DNA of 64,000 nucleotides from an uncultured Flavobacteriales bacterium (GTDB taxonomy: Bacteria; Bacteroidota; Bacteroidia; Flavobacteriales; Schleiferiaceae). The notes under the pieces were generated by a model, which worked only from the letters and a program-made list of their open reading frames with translations, made no database searches and was not told the origin of the DNA. The position numbers were made by a program, and so were the translations under genes. The DNA lies in NCBI GenBank assembly GCA_913055685.1, contig CAJXKC010000002.1, positions 62,001 through 126,000 on the forward strand. The letters run 5' to 3'. Of the stretch, positions 1 through 8,294 are shown piece by piece. Position 1 is the first letter of the stretch. The number at the start of each line of letters is the position of its first letter.

Positions 1-1
1 A

Positions 2-622
2 AAAGTTCCAGCGGCTGATGCGGAAGCTTTCAATAAGAAGCTTTTTAAGTTGGAAGCGGATTTAAATGCTTTAATGAGCGCGAAACTCAATGATTATTAC
101 ACCCTATTGGATCAGGGTATTGAAGCACAACTCGATGTGGAATGCCTAGCTGGTAAAGAATTGGAGGCAGGTCCTCGCTTTGCGCGTTCTCAACAAAAGC
201 AAGAGCTTGAAGCGCTTCAAATTGAAGGGGCTCGCAACTTTAAGAATATACTCTTAGCGGAAGGAGGCCTTACTTTCTTTGAATTTCAAGGGGGTGATAT
301 CAGTAAATATATTGAGGATAGCCCTCGCTTAAAAGGGGCGGTACGCAGCAATTTAAAGAATCTAGGAACCGATATGATGGCCGTAGCTTATTCTCGTTTG
401 GCTCTAGAAAGAGTGACGCGCTACGGACAAAAAGCGAATTTAAAGCTAAAGCTAGATATCTATATTTTCGATGAGCAAGGTCGACCCATTGGCCATGGTT
501 ACGGGGAAACAGTTCCAGTAACTATCGAAGGTACCGAGCTATCGGATTTCGAACTGGTACTAGATCAATATGGAACCTTACAACAAGAGGTGCTTACCGA
601 ATTAGCTAAGCGCGAGGAATAG
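2..622 (+). CDS. hypothetical protein, 5' end outside the window
   Basis: The frame is open from base 2, so the true start lies upstream; a TTG at 50 is only an internal candidate. About 207 residues are visible. The N-terminal part is helical and charged, and the C-terminal part alternates hydrophobic and polar residues (KLKLDIYIFDEQGRPIGHGY), which looks like a beta-rich domain. I recognise no family. The stop is one base before the start of the carboxypeptidase gene, so the two are probably co-transcribed. The missing N-terminus could hold a signal peptide or lipobox, which cannot be judged here. Confidence 0.7.
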   Translation, partial: KVPAADAEAFNKKLFKLEADLNALMSAKLNDYYTLLDQGIEAQLDVECLAGKELEAGPRFARSQQKQELEALQIEGARNFKNILLAEGGLTFFEFQGGDISKYIEDSPRLKGAVRSNLKNLGTDMMAVAYSRLALERVTRYGQKANLKLKLDIYIFDEQGRPIGHGYGETVPVTIEGTELSDFELVLDQYGTLQQEVLTELAKREE

Positions 623-623
623 G

Positions 624-2345
624 ATGGGGGGCTTTCGATGTGCACTGGTCCTAGTCGGATTAGTATTATTGTCTCCAAGCTTCGCACAAGTTACTGAGCG
701 CAGCGGGAGCAGAGCGCGTTCCTATCAAGAAATTATTGAAGGCTATTCTTATTTGGCTCAGGAGTATCCTAATGCGCAACTACTGGAGCTAGGGCAGACC
801 GATGCGGGTAGACCTTTACATCTGTTTTTAGTGCAATCCGAATCCTTTGTTGAGGATAAAACCCTCAGTGAGCTCAGAGCAGAGAAACTAGTGGTTCTAG
901 TAAACAACGGAATTCACCCGGGTGAAAGTTGTGGGATGGATGCTAGTCTAGAATGGGCCGCCGAGCTACTGAAGCGAGGAGGAGTGCAGAGGGATCAATT
1001 GTGGGCGATTATTCCCGTTTACAATGTCGGTGGTAGTCTTAAAGCACGTCCCCATACTCGGGCCAATCAGAATGGTCCAGATTTGCAGGGATTTCGTGGC
1101 AATGCCCGAAACCTTGATTTAAATCGGGATTTTATAAAGGGAGACGCCCTAAATACGCGGAGCTTCTGGGCACTTTATCAGGCTTTAAAGCCACATATTT
1201 TTGTGGATACCCATACTTCTAATGGCGCGGACTATCCTTACACCATGACCTTGATCAGCACCCAGCGCGATAAAATAGCTCCCAGTATTAGGCAAGTCCT
1301 TTATGAGAAGATGGAACCATTTTTATTCGAGCAGATGCGGGAACGAGATTGGGAAATGATTCCCTATGTGAATGTTTTTGGTCGAACTCCCAATGAAGGC
1401 TATGCGGCTTTTTTAGAAACTCCTAGGTATGCCAGTGGTTATACGGCATTATTCCATAGCATTGGATTCATTACCGAGGCGCATATGTTTAAACCTTATG
1501 CAGATCGAGTTATAGCAACCCATCAGTTTCTGGAGGCATTAAAAGAATTTTGTGATGATGAGGCCCCTGCCATTCGATCCGCCTACCAGAAAGCCCAAGA
1601 ATGGGAGGCCGCGGCGACTCGTTTTCCAGTACGTTGGGAATTGGATAGTTCTAGGGTAGAAAAACTCAGTTTTAAATCCTATCCCTATCAATATGAAAAA
1701 AGTAAGCTCGGGGAGTATCAACGTTTGGCCTATTCCCGTGAGAAGGTTGAAGAACTGGAAATTGATTACTACCCTAGCTATAAGCCCATTGCCTATGCTA
1801 GGTTACCTAAATATTATGTGATTCCCCAAGCCTGGCATAATGTGGTACAGAAGTTACAGTACCACGGAGTTGAGCTTGAAGCCTTGCAACAGGATACGGT
1901 AATTTCGGTAGAATCGGCTTATTTAAAAAGTTGGGAGCACAGTCCGAGGCCCTATGAGGGGCATTTTGTTACCGAGGTTAAGGAGGTAGATTACCGCAAG
2001 CAAGACCGCCTTTTTTATGCCGGCGATTATCTGATATCTACCGAGCAAAGTCACCCTTATTTCCTAGCTTCGGTCTTGGACCCTATGTCGGTTGACTCTT
2101 ATTTGTTTTGGGGATTTTTCGATATAATTTTTCAGCAAAAGGAATATTTCTCGCCTTATGTTTTTGAAGACCGAGCTATGGATATGTTGGCTGAGGATGC
2201 CCAATTAGCGCAGGAATTCGAAAATTGGAAGAAAGCCAATCCTTCTCTACTTAAGAGCCCCTATGCAGTCCTGAGTTTCTTTTACCAAAGAAGTGAGTTT
2301 TACGAAGAAGAGCACTTACGGTATCCGGTGGCTTTTATTCGCTAA
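624..2345 (+). CDS. M14-family zinc carboxypeptidase, secreted
   Basis: A 573-residue protein with an N-terminal signal peptide (hydrophobic residues 7-19, cleavage near A21). M14 hallmarks are present in order: HPGE at 98-101 gives zinc ligands H98 and E101, ARNLDLNRDF at 161-170 carries the substrate-binding NR pair, VDTHTSNG has the third ligand H197, and FITEAH holds the likely catalytic E285. The family removes C-terminal amino acids from peptides, or acts on peptidoglycan peptides in some members. Residues after about 310 form an extra domain I do not recognise. It follows the upstream hypothetical gene with a one-base gap. Export to periplasm or outside is inferred; substrate unknown. 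Confidence 0.9.
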   Translation: MGGFRCALVLVGLVLLSPSFAQVTERSGSRARSYQEIIEGYSYLAQEYPNAQLLELGQTDAGRPLHLFLVQSESFVEDKTLSELRAEKLVVLVNNGIHPGESCGMDASLEWAAELLKRGGVQRDQLWAIIPVYNVGGSLKARPHTRANQNGPDLQGFRGNARNLDLNRDFIKGDALNTRSFWALYQALKPHIFVDTHTSNGADYPYTMTLISTQRDKIAPSIRQVLYEKMEPFLFEQMRERDWEMIPYVNVFGRTPNEGYAAFLETPRYASGYTALFHSIGFITEAHMFKPYADRVIATHQFLEALKEFCDDEAPAIRSAYQKAQEWEAAATRFPVRWELDSSRVEKLSFKSYPYQYEKSKLGEYQRLAYSREKVEELEIDYYPSYKPIAYARLPKYYVIPQAWHNVVQKLQYHGVELEALQQDTVISVESAYLKSWEHSPRPYEGHFVTEVKEVDYRKQDRLFYAGDYLISTEQSHPYFLASVLDPMSVDSYLFWGFFDIIFQQKEYFSPYVFEDRAMDMLAEDAQLAQEFENWKKANPSLLKSPYAVLSFFYQRSEFYEEEHLRYPVAFIR

Positions 2346-2424
2346 ACCTTAGAATATATATTATTTGACCCTTGAAAATATTGACCCCGGCTTTTCGTTA
2401 AGATTTTTAATATGACATCAAGCC

Positions 2425-2769
2425 ATGTTCAATAAAGCCCTCCTCTTTAAAATTCCAGAGTACATTCTCTTAACTATCTGCCTTTTTTATTGGGTGGCCG
2501 AAGGTATAGTGTTTAATCCTCTGCTTCTTTTTTTAATTGTTGCGCTAAGCTTGCAAACTTTCTTTCGCAATCGAATTGTTGGTATAGCGATTTCTGTTTT
2601 TCTAGCCGCGGCCTGTTTATTTATGCTGGGGGCATTAGTTTCGGAGCTTAAGGAATTTCCGACTTTTAATAGCGATGCGCAAGTAATGCTCGTTACAGGC
2701 TTATTCTTCTTCCTAACACTAATTTCTTTAGCCGGTATCATGTTATATCGGGAGTTAAATCGAACATAA
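2425..2769 (+). CDS. small integral membrane protein, unknown function
   Basis: A 114-residue, strongly hydrophobic protein with about four predicted membrane segments (roughly residues 11-27, 29-46, 49-72 and 87-108) and short polar loops. No motif that I recognise. It stands alone: about 80 nt from the carboxypeptidase and 214 nt from the methyltransferase. The antisense frame over the same bases is open too, but it has no hydrophobic pattern or signal and is rejected. Function unknown; confidence is mainly that it is a real coding sequence. Confidence 0.6.
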   Translation: MFNKALLFKIPEYILLTICLFYWVAEGIVFNPLLLFLIVALSLQTFFRNRIVGIAISVFLAAACLFMLGALVSELKEFPTFNSDAQVMLVTGLFFFLTLISLAGIMLYRELNRT

Positions 2770-2983
2770 TTTGATTGGCATCGCGCTTTCAGAGCCAATC
2801 CCTAGACTGAAAATTTAAATTGAGTGGATTTGTATAAAGTCTTGTGCTTTATGGCAGGCTTTGCGATATTAGGCACTGGATATTTTCATGGTAATTTGGC
2901 GTGAAACCATTATACCCTGATACCTTTCGCCCAAAGACTAATAGGCTAAGCAGCAAATAAGAAAACACCAAAGACGATACCTA

Positions 2984-3862
2984 ATGAGCAAAGCAAAAGT
3001 GCCGACCATTTCGGAGCATGATATAATTCGTTATTATGATCTCACCGAAGAGCATATGCGCAGGTTCTGGAAGCTGGATGAGGCCATGGGCTTGCATTAT
3101 GGCATTTGGGATAGCAGTATAAAATCCTTGGCGGAGTCCATCGTAAATACCAATAAAATTATGGTAGAAATGGCCGGTATAAAGAAAGGAGCTAAAGTCT
3201 TGGACGCGGGTTGTGGTGTTGGCGGTAGCAGCATTTATATGGCTAAAGAGGTCGGAGCCCATTGTACCGGCATCACCCTTAGCGAGAAGCAAGTAGAGTC
3301 CGCTCAGCAATATGCCGAGAAGAATGGTGTTTCGGATAGGGCTAATTTTGAGGTAAATAATTATTTCGACACCAAATACCCTGAAGCCAGTTTTGATTTT
3401 GCCTGGGCTTTAGAAAGTATGGGCACAGCAAGTGATAAGAGCTTAGTCCTAAAAGAGTTGTATAGGGTGCTAAAACCCGGTGGTAAGCTTGTGATTTGTG
3501 ACTGGTATAAATCACATGATTATCCAGTGAGCAAGTATAAAAGCATGCAAAACATGCTCTATCACTGGATGATTTCCGACCTCTTAACCCCACAAATGCA
3601 AAAGGACTTGGCTAAAGAATGTTCCTTTGAAATTGTGGCACACCAAGAATTTACCAAGGAAATAAAGAAAAGTGTTAATTGGATCTATGCCTTGGCTTTA
3701 TTGGGTATGATTGGTACTAAGGCCTATCAGCTTACCCACACTAAAGTAACTTCCTACTCTAAGAATCATTATAAAACCGGTTTAGGTCAGTTCCACGCCT
3801 ATCGAAAGGGCTTATGGGAACATCATATCTGGGTACTTCAGAAACCGGAAAGTTCTAAATAG
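2984..3862 (+). CDS. class I SAM-dependent methyltransferase (cyclopropane/sterol/tocopherol MT-like)
   Basis: A 292-residue protein. SAM-binding motif I is KVLDAGCGVGG (71-81), and the motif after beta-4 is the LKPGGKLVICDW segment. The N-terminal YYDLTEEHMRRFW and GLHYGIW resemble the family that includes cyclopropane fatty acid synthase, sterol C24 and gamma-tocopherol methyltransferases, which methylate lipids or quinone-like substrates. The C-terminal 80 residues are hydrophobic and basic, suggesting a membrane-associated substrate. It sits alone; a near-consensus TACCTTTC box lies at 2921-2928. Exact substrate cannot be told from sequence. Confidence 0.8.
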   Translation: MSKAKVPTISEHDIIRYYDLTEEHMRRFWKLDEAMGLHYGIWDSSIKSLAESIVNTNKIMVEMAGIKKGAKVLDAGCGVGGSSIYMAKEVGAHCTGITLSEKQVESAQQYAEKNGVSDRANFEVNNYFDTKYPEASFDFAWALESMGTASDKSLVLKELYRVLKPGGKLVICDWYKSHDYPVSKYKSMQNMLYHWMISDLLTPQMQKDLAKECSFEIVAHQEFTKEIKKSVNWIYALALLGMIGTKAYQLTHTKVTSYSKNHYKTGLGQFHAYRKGLWEHHIWVLQKPESSK

Positions 3863-4101
3863 GGCATTAGGAAAATTGAGTGTAAGGGATCATTTTTAAA
3901 ATGATAAGGATTGCCATTATTATCTAGGTAATTTGCTTTGGTTGTTGGCTAACAGTGGCTTATTTCAAATAAATTGAAAATAGAAAGTCTCTATCTTGAA
4001 AGACCAATGCGGCGATTTAATTAATTTTATGGAAGGCGAACGATTAATTTTCGATGCCGCTCACATGATTTACGGTGGCTTTAAGTCTTTCCTTTAAAAC
4101 C

Positions 4102-4905
4102 TTAACATCCTGGTAAGCCAAAGAAAAAGACTAAGGTCTGGCTAAGGGCCTTTCCCTCTGCATTGCGGGCAGGATACCATTCATTTTCGGACTTTTTTAG
4201 GAGGTCAATTAGTTTTAAATCCACTTGCGGATAGCCGGTCCCTTTATCGAGAGTAATTTCATTTAAAAGCCCTTCCTCATTAATAGTAAGGAATAACTTG
4301 GCGGGCCTAAGGTCATCGCGACTCAAGCCAGCTACATTCGGATAGTTAGCGATGCGAATTTGCTTGATAAAGGCTTCAATTCCTTCTTTCGGACTTGCTT
4401 GCTGCTCTGGGATAATGGTTAAATAGGGCGTAAAGGTATTAAAGGTGGCTTTGCTGGTGTTTTGGTAGTATTCGTAGCAATCAACTTTAAAATTGATATT
4501 GCTGCCATAGGGAAGCTCTCGGAGGTAATTTAATTGCTGTTCATTCAATATTCCATCTTCAGAAACTAGTGCTTCGGTGCTAAATTTTCCATCTTGATCC
4601 ACCGAACGCAGCTCTATCCTTTCATAGCTTTTAATATTTGCGGTGAAATCGGGGTCTAGGAGGTCCTCCAATTTATTAGCCTGCATAATGGCCGATTTCT
4701 TAATGCCACCAAAACGTGGTCCAATTGAGTAAAAAAAGCTTTCGTCCAAATCGGGTCCAAAAAGCTCTTCCTGCACACTTCGTGGTCTTTCAGATTCGCC
4801 TTCGGTTGCTAGCTGCTCAGGATTTAGGCCAAAGAGGTGTTGGATAGCGAAGAGAGAAGCGATGCCCAAACCCAGGGCGACACTTTTAATTAATGAATTA
4901 TTCAT
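4102..4905 (-). CDS. TonB C-terminal-like periplasmic protein, membrane-anchored
   Basis: I start this at the ATG at 4905 (MNNSLIKSVALGLG), giving 267 residues; the frame extends further upstream but that part is Lys/Ser-rich and lacks a signal. Residues 6-25 form a signal anchor. The final about 90 residues resemble a TonB C-terminal fold: IRIANYPNVAG, LFLTINEEGLLNEITLDKG and LKKSENEWYPARNAEGKA. Bacteroidota use this domain outside TonB itself in many envelope proteins. It is divergent from the membrane-bound regulator that starts at 5032, and 126 bp separate the two, so it may be a target or partner of that regulator. Function is not established. Confidence 0.65.
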   Translation of the reverse strand: MNNSLIKSVALGLGIASLFAIQHLFGLNPEQLATEGESERPRSVQEELFGPDLDESFFYSIGPRFGGIKKSAIMQANKLEDLLDPDFTANIKSYERIELRSVDQDGKFSTEALVSEDGILNEQQLNYLRELPYGSNINFKVDCYEYYQNTSKATFNTFTPYLTIIPEQQASPKEGIEAFIKQIRIANYPNVAGLSRDDLRPAKLFLTINEEGLLNEITLDKGTGYPQVDLKLIDLLKKSENEWYPARNAEGKALSQTLVFFFGLPGC

Positions 4906-5019
4906 GTTTTTAGATTTTGATGAATTCAAATCTAGTAGCTGCTTGAAAGTCAATTGGTAAATGGAATGTAAATTAATGTAAATCTTTGTGGTAAGGGACA
5001 TCTATAGCTTTTTATGGAA

Positions 5020-5027
5020 TAGATTTG
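5020..5027 (+). promoter_or_regulatory. TAGATTTG -7 box, 4 nt before ATG
   Basis: An exact match to the Bacteroidota TAnnTTTG box ends 4 nt before the ATG at 5032. Because this box sits about 4 nt before transcription starts, the predicted mRNA begins at or very near the start codon. No convincing TTTG lies 19-20 nt upstream. Confidence 0.55.
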
Positions 5028-5031
5028 TGAA

Positions 5032-5865
5032 ATGCTTCAAAGGATAATCTTCTTCTTTTTTATTAGTGGGACATTGGCCGCCCAAGCTAATTATGCTCTA
5101 AAGCATCTAGAAGTAAGTCTAAGGAAATTGGGTCATGAACTCTTGTTGAGTAGCGGTGATTCCAGTTCCAGAGTTTTGGCAGTAGAGAGGGAGGCTAATA
5201 GCTTTTATTTAAAGTTCGAAAGTGACTTCAGCTTTGAGCCAGAACGACTGGTGGAGCTCTGTCGAGACTTGCTTTCAAATGAGGATTTAAGCGGTTCCTA
5301 TATTATTGAAGTAAATAACTGCGAAAAGGATGAGGTTATTTACAGTTTTGAGATGGCCCCTAGTTTTGAGGATGAGATTGTTCCTTGTTTAGGACGGGAT
5401 CAGCTAAAGGCTTGCTACACGATATCCTTGACCTTTCCTAATCTTCAAACGTCTGAAGAGCCCTCCGCTGAACAAGGCTCATACTGGTATTATCTCATGT
5501 TTATACCGCTATTGGCTATTCCTATTTTTCTTAGAAATCAAAGGTCTAAACCTATAAGTGATGCACACTTGCATCAAATAGGTAAGTTTCAGTTTAATCA
5601 GGCTTCGGGTACCTTGTCTAAGGGAGATGTGCAAGAGGAGCTTACCGCTAAGGAAGGAGAATTATTGATTTTACTATGGCAGGCGAAGAATTCCGCCGTA
5701 GAGCGGGAGGTTTTGCTGCATAAGGTTTGGGGTGATGAAGGGGATTATGTTGGCCGCACCTTAGATGTATTCATTTCACGATTGCGGAAGAAGCTGCTTG
5801 CAGATGAAAATCTGCAAATCCTAAATGTGAGAGGAGTGGGCTATAAGCTTATTGATCAAAACTAA
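5032..5865 (+). CDS. membrane-anchored winged-helix regulator with periplasmic domain
   Basis: A 277-residue protein with a signal peptide (1-17), a periplasmic region (about 18-150), one transmembrane segment (151-167) and a cytoplasmic OmpR/PhoB-type winged helix (about 185-275, ending in NVRGVGYKLI). The order sensor, membrane, DNA-binding domain is reversed relative to ToxR/CadC and is seen in Bacteroidota one-component regulators. The periplasmic part has C81-like and C100/C119/C128 cysteines that might pair. It is divergent from the TonB-like gene at 4102-4905, a plausible target. Signal unknown. Confidence 0.75.
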   Translation: MLQRIIFFFFISGTLAAQANYALKHLEVSLRKLGHELLLSSGDSSSRVLAVEREANSFYLKFESDFSFEPERLVELCRDLLSNEDLSGSYIIEVNNCEKDEVIYSFEMAPSFEDEIVPCLGRDQLKACYTISLTFPNLQTSEEPSAEQGSYWYYLMFIPLLAIPIFLRNQRSKPISDAHLHQIGKFQFNQASGTLSKGDVQEELTAKEGELLILLWQAKNSAVEREVLLHKVWGDEGDYVGRTLDVFISRLRKKLLADENLQILNVRGVGYKLIDQN

Positions 5866-5892
5866 TTTTAGCCCAGGGTCTAAAAAGCGCTG

Positions 5893-5900
5893 TACCTTTG
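5893..5900 (+). promoter_or_regulatory. TACCTTTG -7 box, 4 nt before ATG
   Basis: An exact TAnnTTTG match ends 4 nt before the ATG at 5905, in the 39-nt gap after the regulator gene. It supports separate transcription of the exporter gene and a leaderless mRNA. Confidence 0.55.
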
Positions 5901-5904
5901 CCGC

Positions 5905-6696
5905 ATGAATGAATGGTGGTATTACCTACTTCTTTTTGGTGGTGGATTATTAGCTGGCCTTATCAATACCTTGGCCGGTAATGGTTCTGCCATTACCCTT
6001 AGTATTTTAATTCTAAGTGGGATGCCCGCCAATGTGGCCAATGCGACCAATAGGGTAGGAGCCTTGGTTCAGACCATTACCGCTGTACTCAGTTTAAAGC
6101 GATCCCCGCGAACCCTTTTTCTATTTAAAGACAGTACCTGGTTTTTGATTCCGGCCATTATTGGCTCGGTAATCGGAGCCTTTCTGGCCGTTGATGTAGA
6201 CCCTTTGCTCTTAAAGCGCATTATTGGCTTTATTATGCTGGCTTTATTACTGACGATGATTTACAAGCCTTCCAAATGGGCCCGGCCTACTAATGTGGAG
6301 CAAAATCACAAGACTTTTACTAATTGGATATTGATCTTTCTGGTGGCAGTATACGGTGGTTTTCTGCAAATGGGGATTGGTATTATGCTTTTGGCGGTGC
6401 TTGTATTGGTGGCACAATACAGCTTAAGGGATGCCAATATTATAAAACTGGTCTTAGCTTTTCTGTTTGTTTTACCAGCCTTTGTGGTATTTGTTTGGAG
6501 TGGTGATGTAGTTTGGTTACCCGGATTATTACTCGCTCTGGGGCAAGGATTAGGCGCCTGGATAGGCGCTCGCTATATCCTCTTTTTACCCAAAGCCAAT
6601 ACTATCGTTCGCTATACCTTGGTAATTATCCTAAGCGTTTCTTCGCTCAGCTTGCTAGGCATACTAGATTTCATGAAAGGTTTAATAGACATTTAG
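5905..6696 (+). CDS. TauE/SafE family membrane transporter
   Basis: A 263-residue polytopic membrane protein with about eight hydrophobic segments in two similar halves. The first half carries the family signature around GGLLAGLINTLAGNGSAITL and VANATNRVGAL; the second half repeats the pattern near YGGFLQMGIGIMLLAVL. The family exports or imports sulfur-containing anions such as sulfite and sulfoacetate, but most members have no known substrate. A second, more distant member lies at 55421. The TACCTTTG box four bases before the ATG fixes the start. Confidence 0.8.
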   Translation: MNEWWYYLLLFGGGLLAGLINTLAGNGSAITLSILILSGMPANVANATNRVGALVQTITAVLSLKRSPRTLFLFKDSTWFLIPAIIGSVIGAFLAVDVDPLLLKRIIGFIMLALLLTMIYKPSKWARPTNVEQNHKTFTNWILIFLVAVYGGFLQMGIGIMLLAVLVLVAQYSLRDANIIKLVLAFLFVLPAFVVFVWSGDVVWLPGLLLALGQGLGAWIGARYILFLPKANTIVRYTLVIILSVSSLSLLGILDFMKGLIDI

Positions 6697-6766
6697 TTGT
6701 AGAAAAGGATGAATAATTTAGCGAACTTGCAGGCCGAAATCGAGCCTTAAAATTTGCTCGAAGCTC

Positions 6767-7465
6767 ATGATTACAATTTACCTTCTTGCCTCGGTATTAG
6801 TTGGCGCCTTTTTAGGCAAATGGTTGCGGGAATCGCAAGCCATCTCCATCAAGTTTCTACTTAGTTTCAGCGGAGCTTATCTGTTGGGGATTTCTGTATT
6901 TCATTTGCTACCCGAAGTGTATGAAACCCATTCTCACCATTACGGACTCTTGGTAGTGGCGGGCTTCTTAGTGCAATTACTCCTAGAAGCTTTTAGTAAA
7001 GGCCTGGAGCATGGCCATAGTCATGTGGCCATGTTTAAAAATAAGGGTCTTCCAATGGGGGTTTTGATTAGCCTGTTTCTTCATGCTTTCTTGGAAAGTA
7101 TTCCCATAGGCAGCAATCATAACCACTTAAGTAGAGAAGCTCTTCTTTGGGGGATAGTAGTGCACAAAGTGCCAGTGAGCATTATTCTTTACAATATGCT
7201 TTGTGAGCTTAAACTTAGCCTAAGTAAGCGTATTAGCATCATTGCCATTTTCGCCTTAATGGCTCCTCTAGGCGTTTACTTTGGCGACTGGTTTAGCTTT
7301 TTAGCGGATTACAGCCGAGAACTTACTGCCTTTGTTTTCGGGATTTTCTTACATATCAGTACCACAATCTTATTTGAAGATAATAAGTCGCATCACTTTA
7401 ATATTATGAAGTATGCGGTAATTTTGCTAGGTCTTTTAATTGCCTGGCTATCTGTATCGCACTAG
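6767..7465 (+). CDS. ZIP-family divalent metal transporter
   Basis: A 232-residue protein with about seven or eight membrane segments. ZIP features: LFLHAFLESIPIG places H106 and E110 in the metal-binding helix, HKVPVS gives H133 in the following one, and a His-rich loop (HGHSHVAMF, 83-90) lies between early helices. ZIPs move zinc, iron or manganese into the cytoplasm. The binding motifs deviate from the usual HNxPEG and HExPHE, so specificity is uncertain. It is preceded by TTAAAATTTG, an imperfect -7 box 10 nt before the ATG. Confidence 0.8.
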   Translation: MITIYLLASVLVGAFLGKWLRESQAISIKFLLSFSGAYLLGISVFHLLPEVYETHSHHYGLLVVAGFLVQLLLEAFSKGLEHGHSHVAMFKNKGLPMGVLISLFLHAFLESIPIGSNHNHLSREALLWGIVVHKVPVSIILYNMLCELKLSLSKRISIIAIFALMAPLGVYFGDWFSFLADYSRELTAFVFGIFLHISTTILFEDNKSHHFNIMKYAVILLGLLIAWLSVSH

Positions 7466-7532
7466 ATTTCTTTTATTTAAGGGTCATAGAAAAGATTTAA
7501 TACGCTAGTGCCTAGGGCTAATTTGAGCGCCC

Positions 7533-7540
7533 TACATTTG
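7533..7540 (+). promoter_or_regulatory. TACATTTG -7 box for ahpC
   Basis: An exact TAnnTTTG match lies 63 nt upstream of the ahpC ATG, leaving an A-rich leader of about 60 nt, typical for strongly expressed Bacteroidota genes. A clear TTTG element at the right distance is not visible. Confidence 0.5.
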
Positions 7541-7603
7541 CAAAGGCTATCAAAAATGAAATTAAATAGCTTTTAATAATAAATAACATAAAAATCAATA
7601 AAA

Positions 7604-8236
7604 ATGGGAGTATTAGTTGGTAAGAAAGCACCTGCTTTTAGTGCAGCTGCGGTAATCAACGGAGAAGAAATCGTTGAAGACTTTTCTTTAGAACAGTACA
7701 AAGGCAAGAACTACGTAATTATGTTCTTCTACCCTAAGGATTTCACCTTTGTTTGTCCGACGGAATTACACGCATTCCAATCACGTTTAGAAGACTTCAA
7801 AAAATTAGGAGTTGAGATCGTGGCTGTATCTACCGATACTGAGCAATCGCACTGGGGTTGGTTACAGTTGACTAAAGATCAGGGTGGTATTCAAGGTATT
7901 ACTTACCCAGTAGTAGCGGATACTAACAAAACTATTTCTAACAATTACGACGTATTAGCAGGAAACTTCTATTACGACGAGAATGATGAGTTACAAGCTG
8001 ATGGTGAAATGGTAGCCTACCGTGGATTATTCTTAATCGACAAAGAAGGTATCGTTCGTCATCAAGTAGTAAACGATATGCCATTAGGTCGTAATGTAGA
8101 CGAAGCTATGCGTATGGTTAAAGCTTTACAATTCTTCGAAGAGAAAGGTGAAGTTTGTCCTGCAAACTGGGACGAAGGCAAAGAAGGTATGAAAGACACT
8201 CACGATGGTGTAGCCGATTACCTAAGCCGCAACTAA
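7604..8236 (+). CDS. ahpC: AhpC/Prx1-type peroxiredoxin
   Basis: A 210-residue typical 2-Cys peroxiredoxin. DFTFVCPTE carries the peroxidatic C51, and GEVCPANW carries the resolving C185; the C-terminal tail after it is of normal length. It reduces hydrogen peroxide, organic peroxides and peroxynitrite in the cytoplasm with electrons from a thioredoxin or AhpF-like partner, neither of which is encoded here. Codons are noticeably more uniform (TTA, AAA, GTA) than in neighbours, as expected for high expression. A-rich sequence precedes the ATG instead of a Shine-Dalgarno site. Confidence 0.95.
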   Translation: MGVLVGKKAPAFSAAAVINGEEIVEDFSLEQYKGKNYVIMFFYPKDFTFVCPTELHAFQSRLEDFKKLGVEIVAVSTDTEQSHWGWLQLTKDQGGIQGITYPVVADTNKTISNNYDVLAGNFYYDENDELQADGEMVAYRGLFLIDKEGIVRHQVVNDMPLGRNVDEAMRMVKALQFFEEKGEVCPANWDEGKEGMKDTHDGVADYLSRN

Positions 8237-8259
8237 GCAAAAGCTTAAGATTTGTAAGG

Positions 8260-8292
8260 CCCCGAATTCCTCACGGATTTCGGGGTTTTTTT
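8260..8292 (+). terminator. intrinsic terminator of ahpC
   Basis: The arm CCCCGAA (8260-8266) pairs with TTCGGGG (8279-8285), with an inner three-base extension, followed by seven T residues. It ends 2 nt before the stop of the convergent gene at 8295. Confidence 0.85.
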
Positions 8293-8294
8293 AT

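Noticed and set aside
2487-2798. 103-residue open frame opposite the small membrane protein
   Set aside because: It lacks hydrophobic segments, signal or motif; the plus strand gives a coherent membrane protein.
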